NCBI RefSeq assembly: GCF_023703795.1
Contig: NZ_CP098518.1
Location: 3,162,001 to 3,226,000, forward strand
DNA length: 64,000 nt
Reading direction: 5' to 3'
Source of the DNA: Haloplanus sp. HW8-1
GTDB taxonomy: Archaea; Halobacteriota; Halobacteria; Halobacteriales; Haloferacaceae
The first letter of the stretch is position 1, and each line of letters starts with the position of its first letter. The position numbers were made by a program, and so were the translations under genes. Shown in pieces: positions 45,604 to 54,681 of the stretch. The notes under the pieces are model-generated. The model was given only the letters and a program-made list of their open reading frames with translations. It made no database searches and was not told the origin of the DNA.

Positions 45604-45999
45604 TCACTCGTCGGGCGACGACGCCCGGTGCCGGCGGGAGAGCCACCACCCCCCGACACCGAGACACGCCCCGACGCCGTTGACCGCCGCGTCGGCGAGG
45701 CTGCCGGTCCGGGTCGCGAGGCCGAGTTGCAGGAGTTCCACCCCGGCGCCGTAGCCGGTGGCGACGCCGACGGCGACGGCCGCTCCACGCCGATCCGGGC
45801 CGACGACGGCGGCGACGGCCGCGCCGAGGACCGCGTAGCCGATCAGGTGGAGCCACGCCGTACCCCCGGTCGCCGCGGCGCCGGCCGCACCCAGCCACCG
45901 GGGATCCAGACTCGACGCCACGAGGAGCCCCACCGCGGCGGTAACGCTGATGAACGTTCGTCGTGTTCGTGACACATTTTCGGCACATGACGCCCACAT
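45604..45999 (-). CDS. VanZ-like membrane protein
   Basis: A membrane protein of 131 residues with four hydrophobic helices. The VanZ-like pattern is WLHLIGYAVLGAAVA, then GAGVELLQLGLATRTGSLADAAVNGVGACLG, where Glu and the DxxxNxxG segment are the conserved features. VanZ relatives occur in teicoplanin resistance but are widespread and mostly uncharacterised. It is divergent from the aldehyde oxidoreductase gene. Confidence 0.75.
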   Translation of the reverse strand: MWASCAENVSRTRRTFISVTAAVGLLVASSLDPRWLGAAGAAATGGTAWLHLIGYAVLGAAVAAVVGPDRRGAAVAVGVATGYGAGVELLQLGLATRTGSLADAAVNGVGACLGVGGWWLSRRHRASSPDE

Positions 46000-46069
46000 A
46001 AAGAAGGCTCGTAACCCGTTCCGGTTACATCATCGAAGCAACGACTAACAGCATGGAGATGTAATAAAC

Positions 46070-46081
46070 TAACGTACGTTA
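46070..46081. promoter_or_regulatory. Perfect 12-bp palindrome before the AOR gene
   Basis: TAACGTACGTTA ends 2 bp before the ATG of the AOR-family gene, directly after an AT-rich stretch (GTAATAAAC at 46061-46069) that may be part of its promoter. Such placement suggests an operator; the binding protein is unknown. Confidence 0.45.
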
Positions 46082-46083
46082 CC

Positions 46084-48018
46084 ATGACAGACTTAGGTGG
46101 ATTCAGAGATCACGTAGCGCACGTGGACCTCGGCGCGGGCGATGTCTCGTATCAGGGCATCGACGACGAGGACGCGAAAAAATACATCGGCGGGCGCGGA
46201 CTCGGCGTGAAGTACGTCTTCGACGCCGGTCCCGACGTGGATCCGCTGGGTCCCGACAACCGACTCGCGTTCATGACCGGCCCCCTGACGGGGTCCCAGG
46301 CGGTCATGAGCGGCCGGATCGCGATCTGTACGAAGTCCCCGCTCACGGGCACCGTCACGGACTCCCACCACGGTGGCTGGTCCGGGGCGCGACTCAAGTG
46401 GTCGGGCTTCGACGGACTGCTCTTCGACGGGCAGAGTGAGGATCCGGTCTACGCCGTCGTCGAGGACGGCGAGGTCGAACTCCGTGACGCCTCCCACCTG
46501 TGGGGCAAGGGCGTTCACGAGACCCGCGAGACGATCGAAGAGGAGATCGAGGGGTCCTACGGCAAGAACCTCTCGATCATGGCCATCGGTCCGGGCGGCG
46601 AGAACGAGGTGCGGTACGCCTGCATCGTCAACGAGGACGACCGCGCCTCGGGCCGTGGCGGCACCGGCTGTGTGATGGGCAACAAGGGCCTGAAGGCCGT
46701 CGTCGTGAAGTCGGGGACGAAGATGCCGAAGCCGGCCGACTCCGATACGTTCGGCGAGGGTGCCCGACAGGCGATGCAGGTCATCCAGGAGTCCGACGTC
46801 ACCGCGCCCAACGAGGGCGCGCTCTCGATGTACGGCACGAACGTGCTGATGAACATCACGGAGGAGATGGACGGCCACCCGACGAAGAACGGCCAGTACA
46901 CCTCCGGGTTCGCGATGAACGAGGCGGAAGACTCCGACCTCGTCGCCGAGCGCATCAGCGGCGAGAACGTCCGCGAGAACATCCTCGTGGACGAGCCCAC
47001 CTGTCACTCCTGCCCGGTCGCTTGCAAGAAGGAGGTCGAAGTCAACTACAAGCACAAGGGCCAGGACATGAACGTCCAGATGGAGTCCTACGAGTACGAG
47101 AGTGCGTGGGCCCTCGGCACCAACTCCGCCAACGACGACCGTGACGCCATCGCGATCATGATCGATCGCTGTAACGACATGGGCGTCGACACCATCGACA
47201 TGGGGAACATGTTCGCCATGGCGATGGAGATGAGCGAGAAGGGCTACCTCGACGACCTCGACGACCGGATCGACTGGGGCGACGAGGAGCACATGATCGA
47301 CCTCATCGAGGAGGTCGGTCACCGCGACGGTGACCTCGCCGACCTGCTGGCGAAGGGGCCGGAGCGTGCCGCCGACGAGGTGGACGCTCACGACACCCGT
47401 CTCGACGTCAAGGGCCAGACTATCGCCGCCTACGACCCGCGCTGCATGAAGGGCATGGGCATCGGCTACGCCACCTCGAACCGTGGCGCCTGCCACCTGC
47501 GCGGCTACACGCCGGCCGCCGAGATTCTCGGCATCCCGGAGAAGGTCGACCCCTACGAGGAGGAAGGCAAAGGCGAACTGTGTGCCACCTTCCAGGACCT
47601 CCACGCCATCTCCGACTCCTTCGACATCTGCAAGTTCAACGCCTTCGCGGAGGGCATCGAGGAGTACGTCAAGCAGTACAACGGCATGACCGGCCGCGAC
47701 CTCTCCGAGGAGGAACTCATGACGGCCGGCGAGCGCGTGTACAACCTCGAACGCTACTTCAACAACCTCGTCGGCTTCGACGGCGCGGACGACTCGCTAC
47801 CCGGGCGGTTCGTCGAGGGCGACGACGAGGCCATCCCCGGTCAGGGTGGCTCCGAGGGCGAACTCTGCGACCTCGCCACGATGAAAGAGGAGTACTACAG
47901 CCACCGCGGCTGGGCGGACGGCGTCGTCACCGACGACACGCTCGAACGCCTCGACATCGACGTCGGTCCGGGCACGGGCGTCTCCGGATCCGGCGGGCAG
48001 GCGCCGGCCGACGACTGA
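46084..48018 (+). CDS. Aldehyde ferredoxin oxidoreductase family protein
   Basis: A tungsten-pterin enzyme of 644 residues. The N-terminal domain has YIGGRGLGVKYVF, MTGPLTGSQAVMSGR and SGRGGTGCVMGNKGLKAVVV. The [4Fe-4S] cluster ligands are CHSCPVACKK (CxxCxxxC) and the late Cys in DSFDICKFN. Relatives oxidise aldehydes to acids with ferredoxin as electron acceptor; the haloarchaeal substrate is unknown. The last 45 residues are a low-complexity acidic tail. The ferredoxin-type gene at 53.6 kb is not adjacent. Confidence 0.92.
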   Translation: MTDLGGFRDHVAHVDLGAGDVSYQGIDDEDAKKYIGGRGLGVKYVFDAGPDVDPLGPDNRLAFMTGPLTGSQAVMSGRIAICTKSPLTGTVTDSHHGGWSGARLKWSGFDGLLFDGQSEDPVYAVVEDGEVELRDASHLWGKGVHETRETIEEEIEGSYGKNLSIMAIGPGGENEVRYACIVNEDDRASGRGGTGCVMGNKGLKAVVVKSGTKMPKPADSDTFGEGARQAMQVIQESDVTAPNEGALSMYGTNVLMNITEEMDGHPTKNGQYTSGFAMNEAEDSDLVAERISGENVRENILVDEPTCHSCPVACKKEVEVNYKHKGQDMNVQMESYEYESAWALGTNSANDDRDAIAIMIDRCNDMGVDTIDMGNMFAMAMEMSEKGYLDDLDDRIDWGDEEHMIDLIEEVGHRDGDLADLLAKGPERAADEVDAHDTRLDVKGQTIAAYDPRCMKGMGIGYATSNRGACHLRGYTPAAEILGIPEKVDPYEEEGKGELCATFQDLHAISDSFDICKFNAFAEGIEEYVKQYNGMTGRDLSEEELMTAGERVYNLERYFNNLVGFDGADDSLPGRFVEGDDEAIPGQGGSEGELCDLATMKEEYYSHRGWADGVVTDDTLERLDIDVGPGTGVSGSGGQAPADD

Positions 48019-48057
48019 TCGGCTCCCGATCCCTCGATTTTTTCACCGACCCCGTAG

Positions 48058-48618
48058 CTACGGCGCTCTCCCGACGCCGTTCCGGAGTTCGTACCCCGTG
48101 ACGGCGGCGACGGTCCGCCCGTCGCGAACGTCCCCGTCGAGGACGGCCGCGAGCAGATCGTCGTAGCCAGTCGTCGAGACGCGGATGCTCTCGTTGAAAT
48201 CGAGGTCCCGATCGCCCGTCGACACGCAGTCACGGGCGACGAAGTAGTGATGGACGGAGTTGGCGATGCCGTTGGTCGGTTCGGCGGCGAACAGGTGCGA
48301 GACGGGACCGGCCTCGTAACCCGTCTCCTCGCGGAGTTCGCGCCGGGCGGCCGCCGGGAGGTCGGCGTCGGTGCCCTCGACGGATCCCGCGGGTAACCCC
48401 CGGTTCACCCGACCGACCGCCTGGCGCCACTCGTCGATGACCACGACGTCGCCGTCCGGAGTAAAGGGGAGGACGACGACCGCCGCGGGTTCGTCGACGT
48501 AGTGGTAGTCGGTCTCGGTGCCGTCGGGCAGTCGCACCTCGTCGCGGCGCACGTCGAAGCCGGGACAGGTGTAGTCGACCGCCGAGTCGGTCGTCTCCCA
48601 GGTCAGATCGTCGCCCAT
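48058..48618 (-). CDS. Nudix hydrolase (ADP-ribose pyrophosphatase-like)
   Basis: A Nudix protein of 186 residues. The Nudix helix is visible as AARRELREETGYEAG, preceded by GLPAGSVEG, which matches the ADP-ribose pyrophosphatase subgroup. The glutamate before the helix is replaced by Asp/Ala (GTDADLP), a minor deviation. IDEWRQAVGRVN is the upstream substrate segment. The ATG at 48618 starts MGDDLTWETT, better than the upstream in-frame start. It is convergent with the AOR-family gene. Confidence 0.82.
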   Translation of the reverse strand: MGDDLTWETTDSAVDYTCPGFDVRRDEVRLPDGTETDYHYVDEPAAVVVLPFTPDGDVVVIDEWRQAVGRVNRGLPAGSVEGTDADLPAAARRELREETGYEAGPVSHLFAAEPTNGIANSVHHYFVARDCVSTGDRDLDFNESIRVSTTGYDDLLAAVLDGDVRDGRTVAAVTGYELRNGVGRAP

Positions 48619-48669
48619 GGGGTGTCGTGGGGGCGGGCCCCGCAAAAGCGCCCCGGCCCCGCCCGTCAC

Positions 48670-49962
48670 CTACCCGTCGCGCCACCGGAGGATCAGGCCG
48701 GCGCCGACGAGGCCGACGGAGACGAGCGCCCCGAGGAGGTGGAGTTCGCTAACCCACCGCGGGAGGCGGACGGCAGCACTGAGAAGCCGGAGCAGGGGCG
48801 TGAGCACGGGGACCGTCGAGCCGGCCGCGGCGGCCGTGTCCGCGTCGCCGTAGGTCGGCCCACCGATGGTCTCCCCAGCCGGTAGGCGGTCGGCCTCGTA
48901 GGGGAGGGCTCGGTAGTCGAGTTGCCGTTCCCAGACGAGGCTTCCGGACTCGTTGACCTCGACGATGCGGCCGTTGCGCGTGTCGGTGATCAGGGTGTTG
49001 CCGTTGGGGAGCCGGTCGGCGTCCCGCGGCCAGTCGAACTTCTGCCCGCCGGCGCCCTCGAGCACCCAGGCGGGCTCCCACCTGCCGCTCTCCGTCCGGT
49101 GGAGTTCGACCACACGGTGGTTTTCGCTGTCCGCGACCAGCACGGCGCCGTCGCCGAGCCACTGGGGGTTGTGCTGGTGGTAGAGTACCGACGGATCGCC
49201 GACGAGTCCGTCGTCGTCGGTCTCGTCGTCGTGATCGCGGTTGATCACCTCGACGACGCCCTCGCCACGCTGGAGGACGACCAGTTGATTCGCGTTGCGC
49301 ACGGAGACCAGAAAGCGGCCGTCGCCGATGCGGTCGACGTCGTTGATGTGGAGCCAGTCGGTCTTCGTCGGGTCGGGGGGCGCCTCGTAGCGGGAACTCG
49401 CCTTCCACTCCCAGACCACCTCGCCGTCCTCGACGATCAGGACTCGTTCGTGTTCCATGTCGGCGACGACGAAGCCACCGCCGGGCAAGGGCTCCACGTC
49501 GTGAACCTCGCTGGCGACCCGATTGCGAACCGGGAACGACCACTCCTCGACGACGGTGGGGGTGGGATCGGGGTCGATGATCCGGTAGCCCGTGCGATGA
49601 CATGGCGGGTCGTAGGGACCACAGTCCTCGTAGCCGCCGGCCATGTAGCCGGCGAGTACCGAGCCGTCGTCCAGTTGCGTCACGTCGAAGTAGACGTCGG
49701 CAGAGGATTCCCGCCATCGCTCCTCGGTTCCGGAGAGCAGCCGAACGGATCCTCCCTCGACGTAGCTACCAACGCCCTGGACGCCGACGAGGGTCAGTCG
49801 CTCGTCGTCGGGCGCGACATCGCCACCGCCACCGGATCCGGACCCGGACGCGGCGCCCGTCGTGCCGGCGGGCGCGAGTGCGGCACCGAAGGCGACCGTT
49901 GCGAGCAGACAGAGACAGCCCACCGCGACGAGCGCGTTGCCGAGGCCGAACCGAGAGGACAT
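48670..49962 (-). CDS. Membrane-anchored ASST-like (arylsulfotransferase-family) beta-propeller
   Basis: A protein of 430 residues. An N-terminal hydrophobic helix (LVAVGCLCLLATVAFGAAL) anchors it; a Gly/Ser linker leads to a beta-propeller with repeated blade motifs such as EVHDVEPLPGGGFVVAD, HINDVDRIGDGRFLVSV, HQHNPQWLGDGAVLVAD and RDADRLPNGNTLITD. A second hydrophobic helix is at the C-terminus (LLGALVSVGLVGAGLIL). The blades and His positions match archaeal arylsulfotransferase-family proteins, though sulfotransfer has not been shown for them. It is divergent from the volactin-linked membrane gene. Confidence 0.78.
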   Translation of the reverse strand: MSSRFGLGNALVAVGCLCLLATVAFGAALAPAGTTGAASGSGSGGGGDVAPDDERLTLVGVQGVGSYVEGGSVRLLSGTEERWRESSADVYFDVTQLDDGSVLAGYMAGGYEDCGPYDPPCHRTGYRIIDPDPTPTVVEEWSFPVRNRVASEVHDVEPLPGGGFVVADMEHERVLIVEDGEVVWEWKASSRYEAPPDPTKTDWLHINDVDRIGDGRFLVSVRNANQLVVLQRGEGVVEVINRDHDDETDDDGLVGDPSVLYHQHNPQWLGDGAVLVADSENHRVVELHRTESGRWEPAWVLEGAGGQKFDWPRDADRLPNGNTLITDTRNGRIVEVNESGSLVWERQLDYRALPYEADRLPAGETIGGPTYGDADTAAAAGSTVPVLTPLLRLLSAAVRLPRWVSELHLLGALVSVGLVGAGLILRWRDG

Positions 49963-50069
49963 CAGTGTCCGGGTCGGGGGAGTTCGCGCATAAGCCTTCG
50001 GATACGGCGTCAGCCCCGCGTCAGACGGGGCGCCAACAGTCAAATGGGTTGAGCCTGTAACGCCCACTA

Positions 50070-51005
50070 ATGACCACGGACGGCACCCCCGACAACGTAC
50101 TCTTCGAGTGGTACGAGCGATACATCGGCGACCCCGAGACGGAGACGGACGTCTACCTGGGGTTCGCGCTCTTTTTCGGCGGCATCGCCCTGGGCGCCGT
50201 CGGCATCCTCGTGTTCCTGCTGTCGGCAGCGATGAGCGGCGGTGGCACGCCGGCGTGGGCGATCCGCGAGGTGGCGATGGTCGCCGCGTCGGTCGGCTTC
50301 CCCGTCATCCTGCTCGGGATGGTCGTCCTCCTCCCGGGCGACCGGCGGATGACGTACGTCTCGCTCGGCGGCCTGGCGGTGTGTCTGGTCGCGGTCGGGC
50401 TGTTCGTCGCCACGTATCCGATGCACTGGAACGTGGCGCGGACGCCGGACTACAGCGCCCAGGGCGTCGCCATCTACGCCGTCGGGCTGGTGGCCGTCGT
50501 CGGCGCGACCGGGGCAGCACTGGTCGGCCATCAGGTCGAACGCGCCACGCCGGGCGAGCGTGCCGCCGAGGTGGCCGCCGGAAGCGGGACGGGCGCGACG
50601 GGAGCGGGTGGAGCGGACGGCGACGCGGGGAAGACGGTCTCCGACGAACAGGTCCGCCGCGACATCGACGAGGCGATGGCCGACGCCGACCTGTCGTGGG
50701 GCGGCGTCAGCCGGAAGAACACCACGCGACTCGAACTCGATACGGACGCGGACGTGGAGGTCGACCGCGAGGCGTTCGAGAACGCGGAGGCGACGACCGT
50801 ACGATCCTCGGGAGACGGTGTCGACGACGCGCTCTCGAACCTGCGGAAACTCCAAGGGCGCGAACAGCAGACCGACGCGTCGACGGGCGTCGACGACCAG
50901 ACGGCCGCGCTGACGGAACTCCGCCAGCAACAGCAGGTCGAGGAGGTCGCCACGGAGGACGACGAGAGTATCGTCGACCGTGCGAGGGATCTGTTCTCGC
51001 GGTAG
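50070..51005 (+). CDS. Membrane protein linked to the actin homologue
   Basis: A protein of 311 residues. The N-terminal 155 residues hold four hydrophobic helices. The C-terminal half is cytoplasmic, acidic and partly coiled, with a Gly/Ala linker, DEQVRRDIDEAMADADLSWGG and a glutamine-rich ELRQQQQVEE end. I recall the same pairing, a DUF7139-type gene upstream of the volactin gene, in Haloferax. The conserved linkage suggests the protein anchors or regulates the actin filament, but this is inference. Confidence 0.65.
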   Translation: MTTDGTPDNVLFEWYERYIGDPETETDVYLGFALFFGGIALGAVGILVFLLSAAMSGGGTPAWAIREVAMVAASVGFPVILLGMVVLLPGDRRMTYVSLGGLAVCLVAVGLFVATYPMHWNVARTPDYSAQGVAIYAVGLVAVVGATGAALVGHQVERATPGERAAEVAAGSGTGATGAGGADGDAGKTVSDEQVRRDIDEAMADADLSWGGVSRKNTTRLELDTDADVEVDREAFENAEATTVRSSGDGVDDALSNLRKLQGREQQTDASTGVDDQTAALTELRQQQQVEEVATEDDESIVDRARDLFSR

Positions 51006-51153
51006 CCGTCGCCCCCGGCGCTGCTGTCCGGCGTTTCGAGGCGACGACGATTTCCATACGCGGCGATTTCGACCGTCTGACGCCCGTCAGACCTAGGTAA
51101 GCGGTCGGACACTTGTGCGAACGTTTATGATGACGACGAGGTATCACACGCGT

Positions 51154-52188
51154 ATGGCTAAAGGCCTAGACGTCGGCACCATGAATCTCATCTCGGCACA
51201 GCAGGAGGGCGCTGAGACGGTTTTCGTCCAGCAGCGCAACTCCTTCGTCGAAATCGAGTACTCCGACATGGCAGAGCAGATGCTCTCGCGGAGCGACGTC
51301 CTCCACATCCGGAAGGACGACAAGGTGTACGTCGTCGGCGACGACGCCCTCAACTTCGCGAACATCTTCAACGAGGAGACGCGCCGCCCGATGCAACACG
51401 GCATCCTCTCCTCCGAGGAGTCCTCCGCCATCCCGATGATCAAGCTCATCACCGAACAGGTGGTGGGCCAGCCCAACCACCCCGGCGAACGACTCTACTT
51501 CTCCTCGCCCGCCGACCCCATCGACTCAGACCTCTCGACGCTGTATCACGAGAAGACCCTCGAATCCATGCTCGGCGACATGGGCTACGAGACCGAACCC
51601 ATCAACGAGGGGATGGCGGTCGTCTACTCCGAACTCGCCAACCGCAACTTCACCGGCCTCGGCGTCTCCTTCGGCGCCGGCATGACCAACGTCTGTCTGT
51701 CCTACTACGCCGTCCCGGTCATGAAGTTCTCCATCGCCCGCGGGGGCGACTGGATCGACGAGCAGGCCGCCCAGGCCACCGGGACCCCGGTCGACAAGGT
51801 CACCTCGATCAAGGAAGACGACTTCGAACTCGACTTCCGCACCGACGTGGGCGGCGTCGAGGGTGCCCTGGCCATCTACTACGAGAACCTGCTCGACTAC
51901 GTGATCGAAAACATCGCCCGCGAGGTCGACGAGGAGGACGTCGAGGAGGACCTCGACGTGCCCGTCGTCGTCACCGGCGGGACCTCCAGTCCCCGCGGCT
52001 TCGAGAAACTGTTCGAGGATCACCTGCGCGACGCGTCGATTCCCTTCTCGATCAGCGACGTCCAGAGCGTCGACGAACCGCTCTACAGCGTCGCCCGCGG
52101 TGCGCTGGTGGCCGCCCGATCCGACGAGGAACAGGAGGAAGACGGGAGCGGTAGCCGGCAGGCTCAGGAGTCGCCCGCGGAAGACTGA
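51154..52188 (+). CDS. volA: Haloarchaeal actin homologue (volactin/salactin)
   Basis: An actin-superfamily ATPase of 344 residues. [12 protein letters not shown] is the phosphate-1 motif, [13 protein letters not shown] the phosphate-2 segment and [13 protein letters not shown] the adenosine motif. It forms dynamically unstable filaments in Halobacterium (salactin), and the Haloferax homologue volactin affects cell shape and development. A TATA-like CGTTTATGA lies about 24-32 bp before the ATG. The 3' end overlaps the convergent zinc-ribbon gene by 25 bp. The membrane protein gene lies upstream in the same direction. Confidence 0.85.
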   Translation: MAKGLDVGTMNLISAQQEGAETVFVQQRNSFVEIEYSDMAEQMLSRSDVLHIRKDDKVYVVGDDALNFANIFNEETRRPMQHGILSSEESSAIPMIKLITEQVVGQPNHPGERLYFSSPADPIDSDLSTLYHEKTLESMLGDMGYETEPINEGMAVVYSELANRNFTGLGVSFGAGMTNVCLSYYAVPVMKFSIARGGDWIDEQAAQATGTPVDKVTSIKEDDFELDFRTDVGGVEGALAIYYENLLDYVIENIAREVDEEDVEEDLDVPVVVTGGTSSPRGFEKLFEDHLRDASIPFSISDVQSVDEPLYSVARGALVAARSDEEQEEDGSGSRQAQESPAED

Positions 52189-52634
52189 GACGTCCGGGTC
52201 GTCTCGGTCTCTGCCTCCGACGCGTCCGCCTCCTCGGTCCCCCCAGCCGACGTCTCGGTCGCCCGTGTGTCGTCGGCGTCGGCCGACCCATCCTCGGGTG
52301 ACTCGTCCGCAGCGTTCTCGCCTTCCGGCTCGCCGTCGTCCGGCGATCCGCCGGTCCGTCGATCGTAGAATCGACGGAGCGCCTCGTCCCACGACTCGCC
52401 GGCGTCGTCCTCGGAGGGACGGGAGAGTGGCGGGCGAACCTGGACTCCCGGTTCCGCATCGGCGCCGTGTGCGCGGTAGAACCGTCGGAGCGCCTCGTCC
52501 CACGACTCGATCCGGTGAGGGTCGCCGCGGTGTTCGGCGGCGATACCGACGTAGCCGCAGTCCTCACAGACGGACGCCTCGCGGCCGCCCAGGGCGTACG
52601 TGGCGAGCGTGCCCTCACACTGCGGACAGTCCAT
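52164..52634 (-). CDS. Zinc-ribbon protein with duplicated WDEALRRFY motif
   Basis: A protein of 156 residues. The zinc ribbon CPQC...CEDC spans residues 3-26, as in TFIIB-type ribbons. The segment [11 protein letters not shown] then occurs twice, about 40 residues apart. The last 70 residues are a disordered acidic tail. It resembles small haloarchaeal zinc-ribbon proteins that may bind nucleic acid or act as adaptors. The gene end runs 25 bp into the volactin gene on the opposite strand. The ATG at 52634 begins MDCPQCEG. Confidence 0.7.
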   Translation of the reverse strand: MDCPQCEGTLATYALGGREASVCEDCGYVGIAAEHRGDPHRIESWDEALRRFYRAHGADAEPGVQVRPPLSRPSEDDAGESWDEALRRFYDRRTGGSPDDGEPEGENAADESPEDGSADADDTRATETSAGGTEEADASEAETETTRTSQSSAGDS

Positions 52635-52718
52635 ACCTCCGGATTTCCGCCCCACGTATTTAGCCTTCCCCCCGGCAGGGTCCACATTCATACGACTGCT
52701 GATGTAACAGGCCAGACA

Positions 52719-53606
52719 GTGAACGAACACACGACACGTCGGTCGGCGACCCTCCTCGCGCTCGTCCTCGTGATCGGGACGGTCGCGCTCCCGGCGGTCG
52801 CCGTGGACGAACCGCGGGAGGAACCGGCCGATACGGAACCCCCGGTCCGAATCTACGTCAGCGAGACGCTCGACATCTCCGGGATCGAACTGACCGGGAA
52901 CGGCGAGTCCATCGGAACCGATGAGACGACGTTCGAGGCCGTCGGTGGCGGCCCGTCGTTCACCGTCACGGATCCGACCGCCGCCGACTTCGACGGGATC
53001 GAACCCGGATCGTACTACGTCGCCACCGACAGCGACGTCCGGGCGGAGATCTCCGTGGTCACCCCGGACATCGATTCGGTCGAACTGCGGAACGAGGACC
53101 AGTCGACGGTCACCAACGGCAGCGACGACCCGGAGGAACTGAACAGGCTCTCGATCAGAGCCCGGTACAACTTCGACGAGGTCGACCGCCTCGACGTAAC
53201 GGTGACCGACCCGTCGGGCGAGGCCGTGGCGACCGGACGGATAACCCAAAGCGGCGACCGGATCCGGGTCGACCTCGGCGAGCCCACTTCCGGCGTCTAC
53301 ACCGTCACGGCGACGGGAAGCAACGTCGACGCGGCCTCACGGACGGTGACCGTTCGCGTCAGGGGCGCGACGCCGACGGCCACCGCGACGGCCACGCCGA
53401 CCGTCACTGCGACCCCGACGGCCACGCCGACCGTCACCACCACATCGACGGCCACGCCGACCGCCACCGTGACGGCGACGGGCACCGCGACACCGGCAGC
53501 TACCGCGACGCCGATGCCTACCACGTCCACCGACGGTCCAGGATTCGGCGTCCTCGTGGCCCTTCTCGGGGTGCTCGCCGCTGCAGGGGTCGCTCGGTGG
53601 CGTTGA
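52719..53606 (+). CDS. PGF-CTERM secreted protein
   Basis: An exported protein of 295 residues. The start is GTG 52719 (NEHTTRRSATLLALVLVIG follows), giving a signal peptide cut near AVAVDEP. Two beta-sandwich regions, SETLDISGIELTG and RLDVTVTDPSGEAVATG, resemble the domains preceding the stalk in halophile surface proteins. A stalk of repeated TPTAT units follows, then DGPGFGVLVALLGVLAAAG and basic residues, the archaeosortase A sorting signal. It will be lipid-anchored at the surface. The function is unknown. Confidence 0.8.
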   Translation: MNEHTTRRSATLLALVLVIGTVALPAVAVDEPREEPADTEPPVRIYVSETLDISGIELTGNGESIGTDETTFEAVGGGPSFTVTDPTAADFDGIEPGSYYVATDSDVRAEISVVTPDIDSVELRNEDQSTVTNGSDDPEELNRLSIRARYNFDEVDRLDVTVTDPSGEAVATGRITQSGDRIRVDLGEPTSGVYTVTATGSNVDAASRTVTVRVRGATPTATATATPTVTATPTATPTVTTTSTATPTATVTATGTATPAATATPMPTTSTDGPGFGVLVALLGVLAAAGVARWR

Positions 53607-53637
53607 TCCGATCACCGCCGGCGCGGGTCGCGCGAAG

Positions 53638-54285
53638 TCAGTCGACCGATCGCGCACGCTCGAACCGGTACGGCGGGAGGATGAGGTCGTCGAGGTCCGG
53701 CATCAGTTTGACGTTGTAGACGATCCGCAGTTCGGCCGTCGTCGGGGCGCCGATACAGGACAACTGGATGCCGCGATCGAGCATCTCGGACGAGAGGACG
53801 TGATCGATCGGCATCGTCATCTCGCCGTCGACGACGGCGACCGCACAGTTCGCACACGCGCCGCCACGGCAGGCGTACGGCCACGCGAACCCGCGGTTCT
53901 CGGCCGCTTGCAGGAGCGTCTCGCTCGGTTCGGCCAGGAACTCGCCGTAGTCCGCGGGATCGAGGTCGGCCGCAGCCGCCTTCTCGAACAGGTCGTCGTC
54001 GTCGAGGCTCCAGTTCCGGTCGTCGATCACCGCGTAGTTGAGGTACTCGACGCGGGAGCCATCCGGACGGGTCGCCCCGTCCCGATCCTCCTCGGCTGAC
54101 TCGTCGCTCCCGTCCCCGTCGACCTGTCCGTCGACGATCGCCTCGTACGCCGCCTTGACTCGCTGGAACGCGCGAACCGAGCCACCCTGATCCGGGTGGG
54201 TCTCCATCACCCGCCGGCGGTACGCCCGATCGATCTCCGCCTCGTCGGCGTCCGGATCGACCTCCAGAACGTCGAATGCGTCCAC
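53638..54285 (-). CDS. J-domain/2Fe-2S ferredoxin fusion
   Basis: A protein of 215 residues. Residues 1-52 are a J-domain with the HPD motif (METHPDQGG), which stimulates DnaK ATPase. An acidic linker leads to a plant-type 2Fe-2S ferredoxin with ligands in YACRGGACANC and LSCIG, the halophilic type with an acidic insert before the cluster loop. The fusion could deliver electrons to chaperone-bound or cluster-assembling clients. Similar fusions occur in haloarchaea as far as I recall; their function is not established. Confidence 0.88.
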   Translation of the reverse strand: MDAFDVLEVDPDADEAEIDRAYRRRVMETHPDQGGSVRAFQRVKAAYEAIVDGQVDGDGSDESAEEDRDGATRPDGSRVEYLNYAVIDDRNWSLDDDDLFEKAAAADLDPADYGEFLAEPSETLLQAAENRGFAWPYACRGGACANCAVAVVDGEMTMPIDHVLSSEMLDRGIQLSCIGAPTTAELRIVYNVKLMPDLDDLILPPYRFERARSVD

Positions 54286-54428
54286 GTCAGCGGGTAGGGG
54301 TTCGGACGGATAAATCTCCTTGGACCGGGGTGGCGCCGCCGCGGACTCGTGGCGGGAGCTCCCGTCGTGAGTGCCGGGGTGACGGCCATCCGATGGAGAC
54401 TACAATAGAGTCGAACTGCGCGAGAAGT
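54286..54428. other. Spacer between the ferredoxin fusion gene and the tRNA-like sequence
   Basis: No gene is visible. The stretch CTACAATAGAG (54400-54410) is the only AT-rich patch and might end the tRNA-region transcript or be a weak promoter for a minus-strand reading frame. Confidence 0.4.
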
Positions 54429-54551
54429 GGGGCCGGCGGGACTGTCGAATCACGCCCAGACGTGCTCGCTTCGTCGCCGGCCTGCGGCCGGCTTCCAGCG
54501 GGACCTTCGGTCCCGCACTGCTCGCGGGAACGCGGGTACGGCCACCCGAAG
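54429..54551 (-). repeat. Degenerate tRNA-Pro-like remnant with hairpins
   Basis: The 21-bp segment 54531-54551 is a copy, with one mismatch, of 54605-54625, the 3' half of the anticodon arm of the intact tRNA-Pro. Further on, 54429-54452 resembles a tRNA 3' end on the minus strand (GATTCGA and CCGCCGGCCCCA). Between them are two strong hairpins, GCGGGACC-GAA-GGTCCCGC and GCCGGCC-GCA-GGCCGGC. It may be an att remnant or a decayed tandem tRNA copy. Confidence 0.55.
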
Positions 54552-54583
54552 ATGGGTGCTGGTCGACGTGAGAATGCGGGAAG

Positions 54584-54656
54584 TGGGCCGGCGCGAATTC
54601 GAATCGCGGTTACGGCCACCCGAAGGCCGAAGGATACCAAGCTACCCCACCGGCCC
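54584..54656 (-). tRNA. tRNA-Pro(CGG)
   Basis: A 73-nt cloverleaf. The acceptor stem GGGCCGG pairs with CCGGCCC, with A73 as discriminator. The anticodon stem CGGCC/GGCCG encloses the loop TTCGGGT, with anticodon CGG for CCG codons. The T arm is CGCGA-TTCGAAT-TCGCG. CCA is not encoded and there is no intron. The GGGGTAGCTTGGTATCC D-arm is typical of haloarchaeal tRNA-Pro. trmY, whose product modifies tRNA position 54, lies just upstream. Confidence 0.93.
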
Positions 54657-54681
54657 GCGGTCGGACGAACGCCAGCGGCGA

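Noticed and set aside
53380-53520. Short DNA repeats of ACGGCCACGCCGACC type
   Set aside because: They encode the Thr/Pro stalk of the PGF-CTERM protein and are explained by that.
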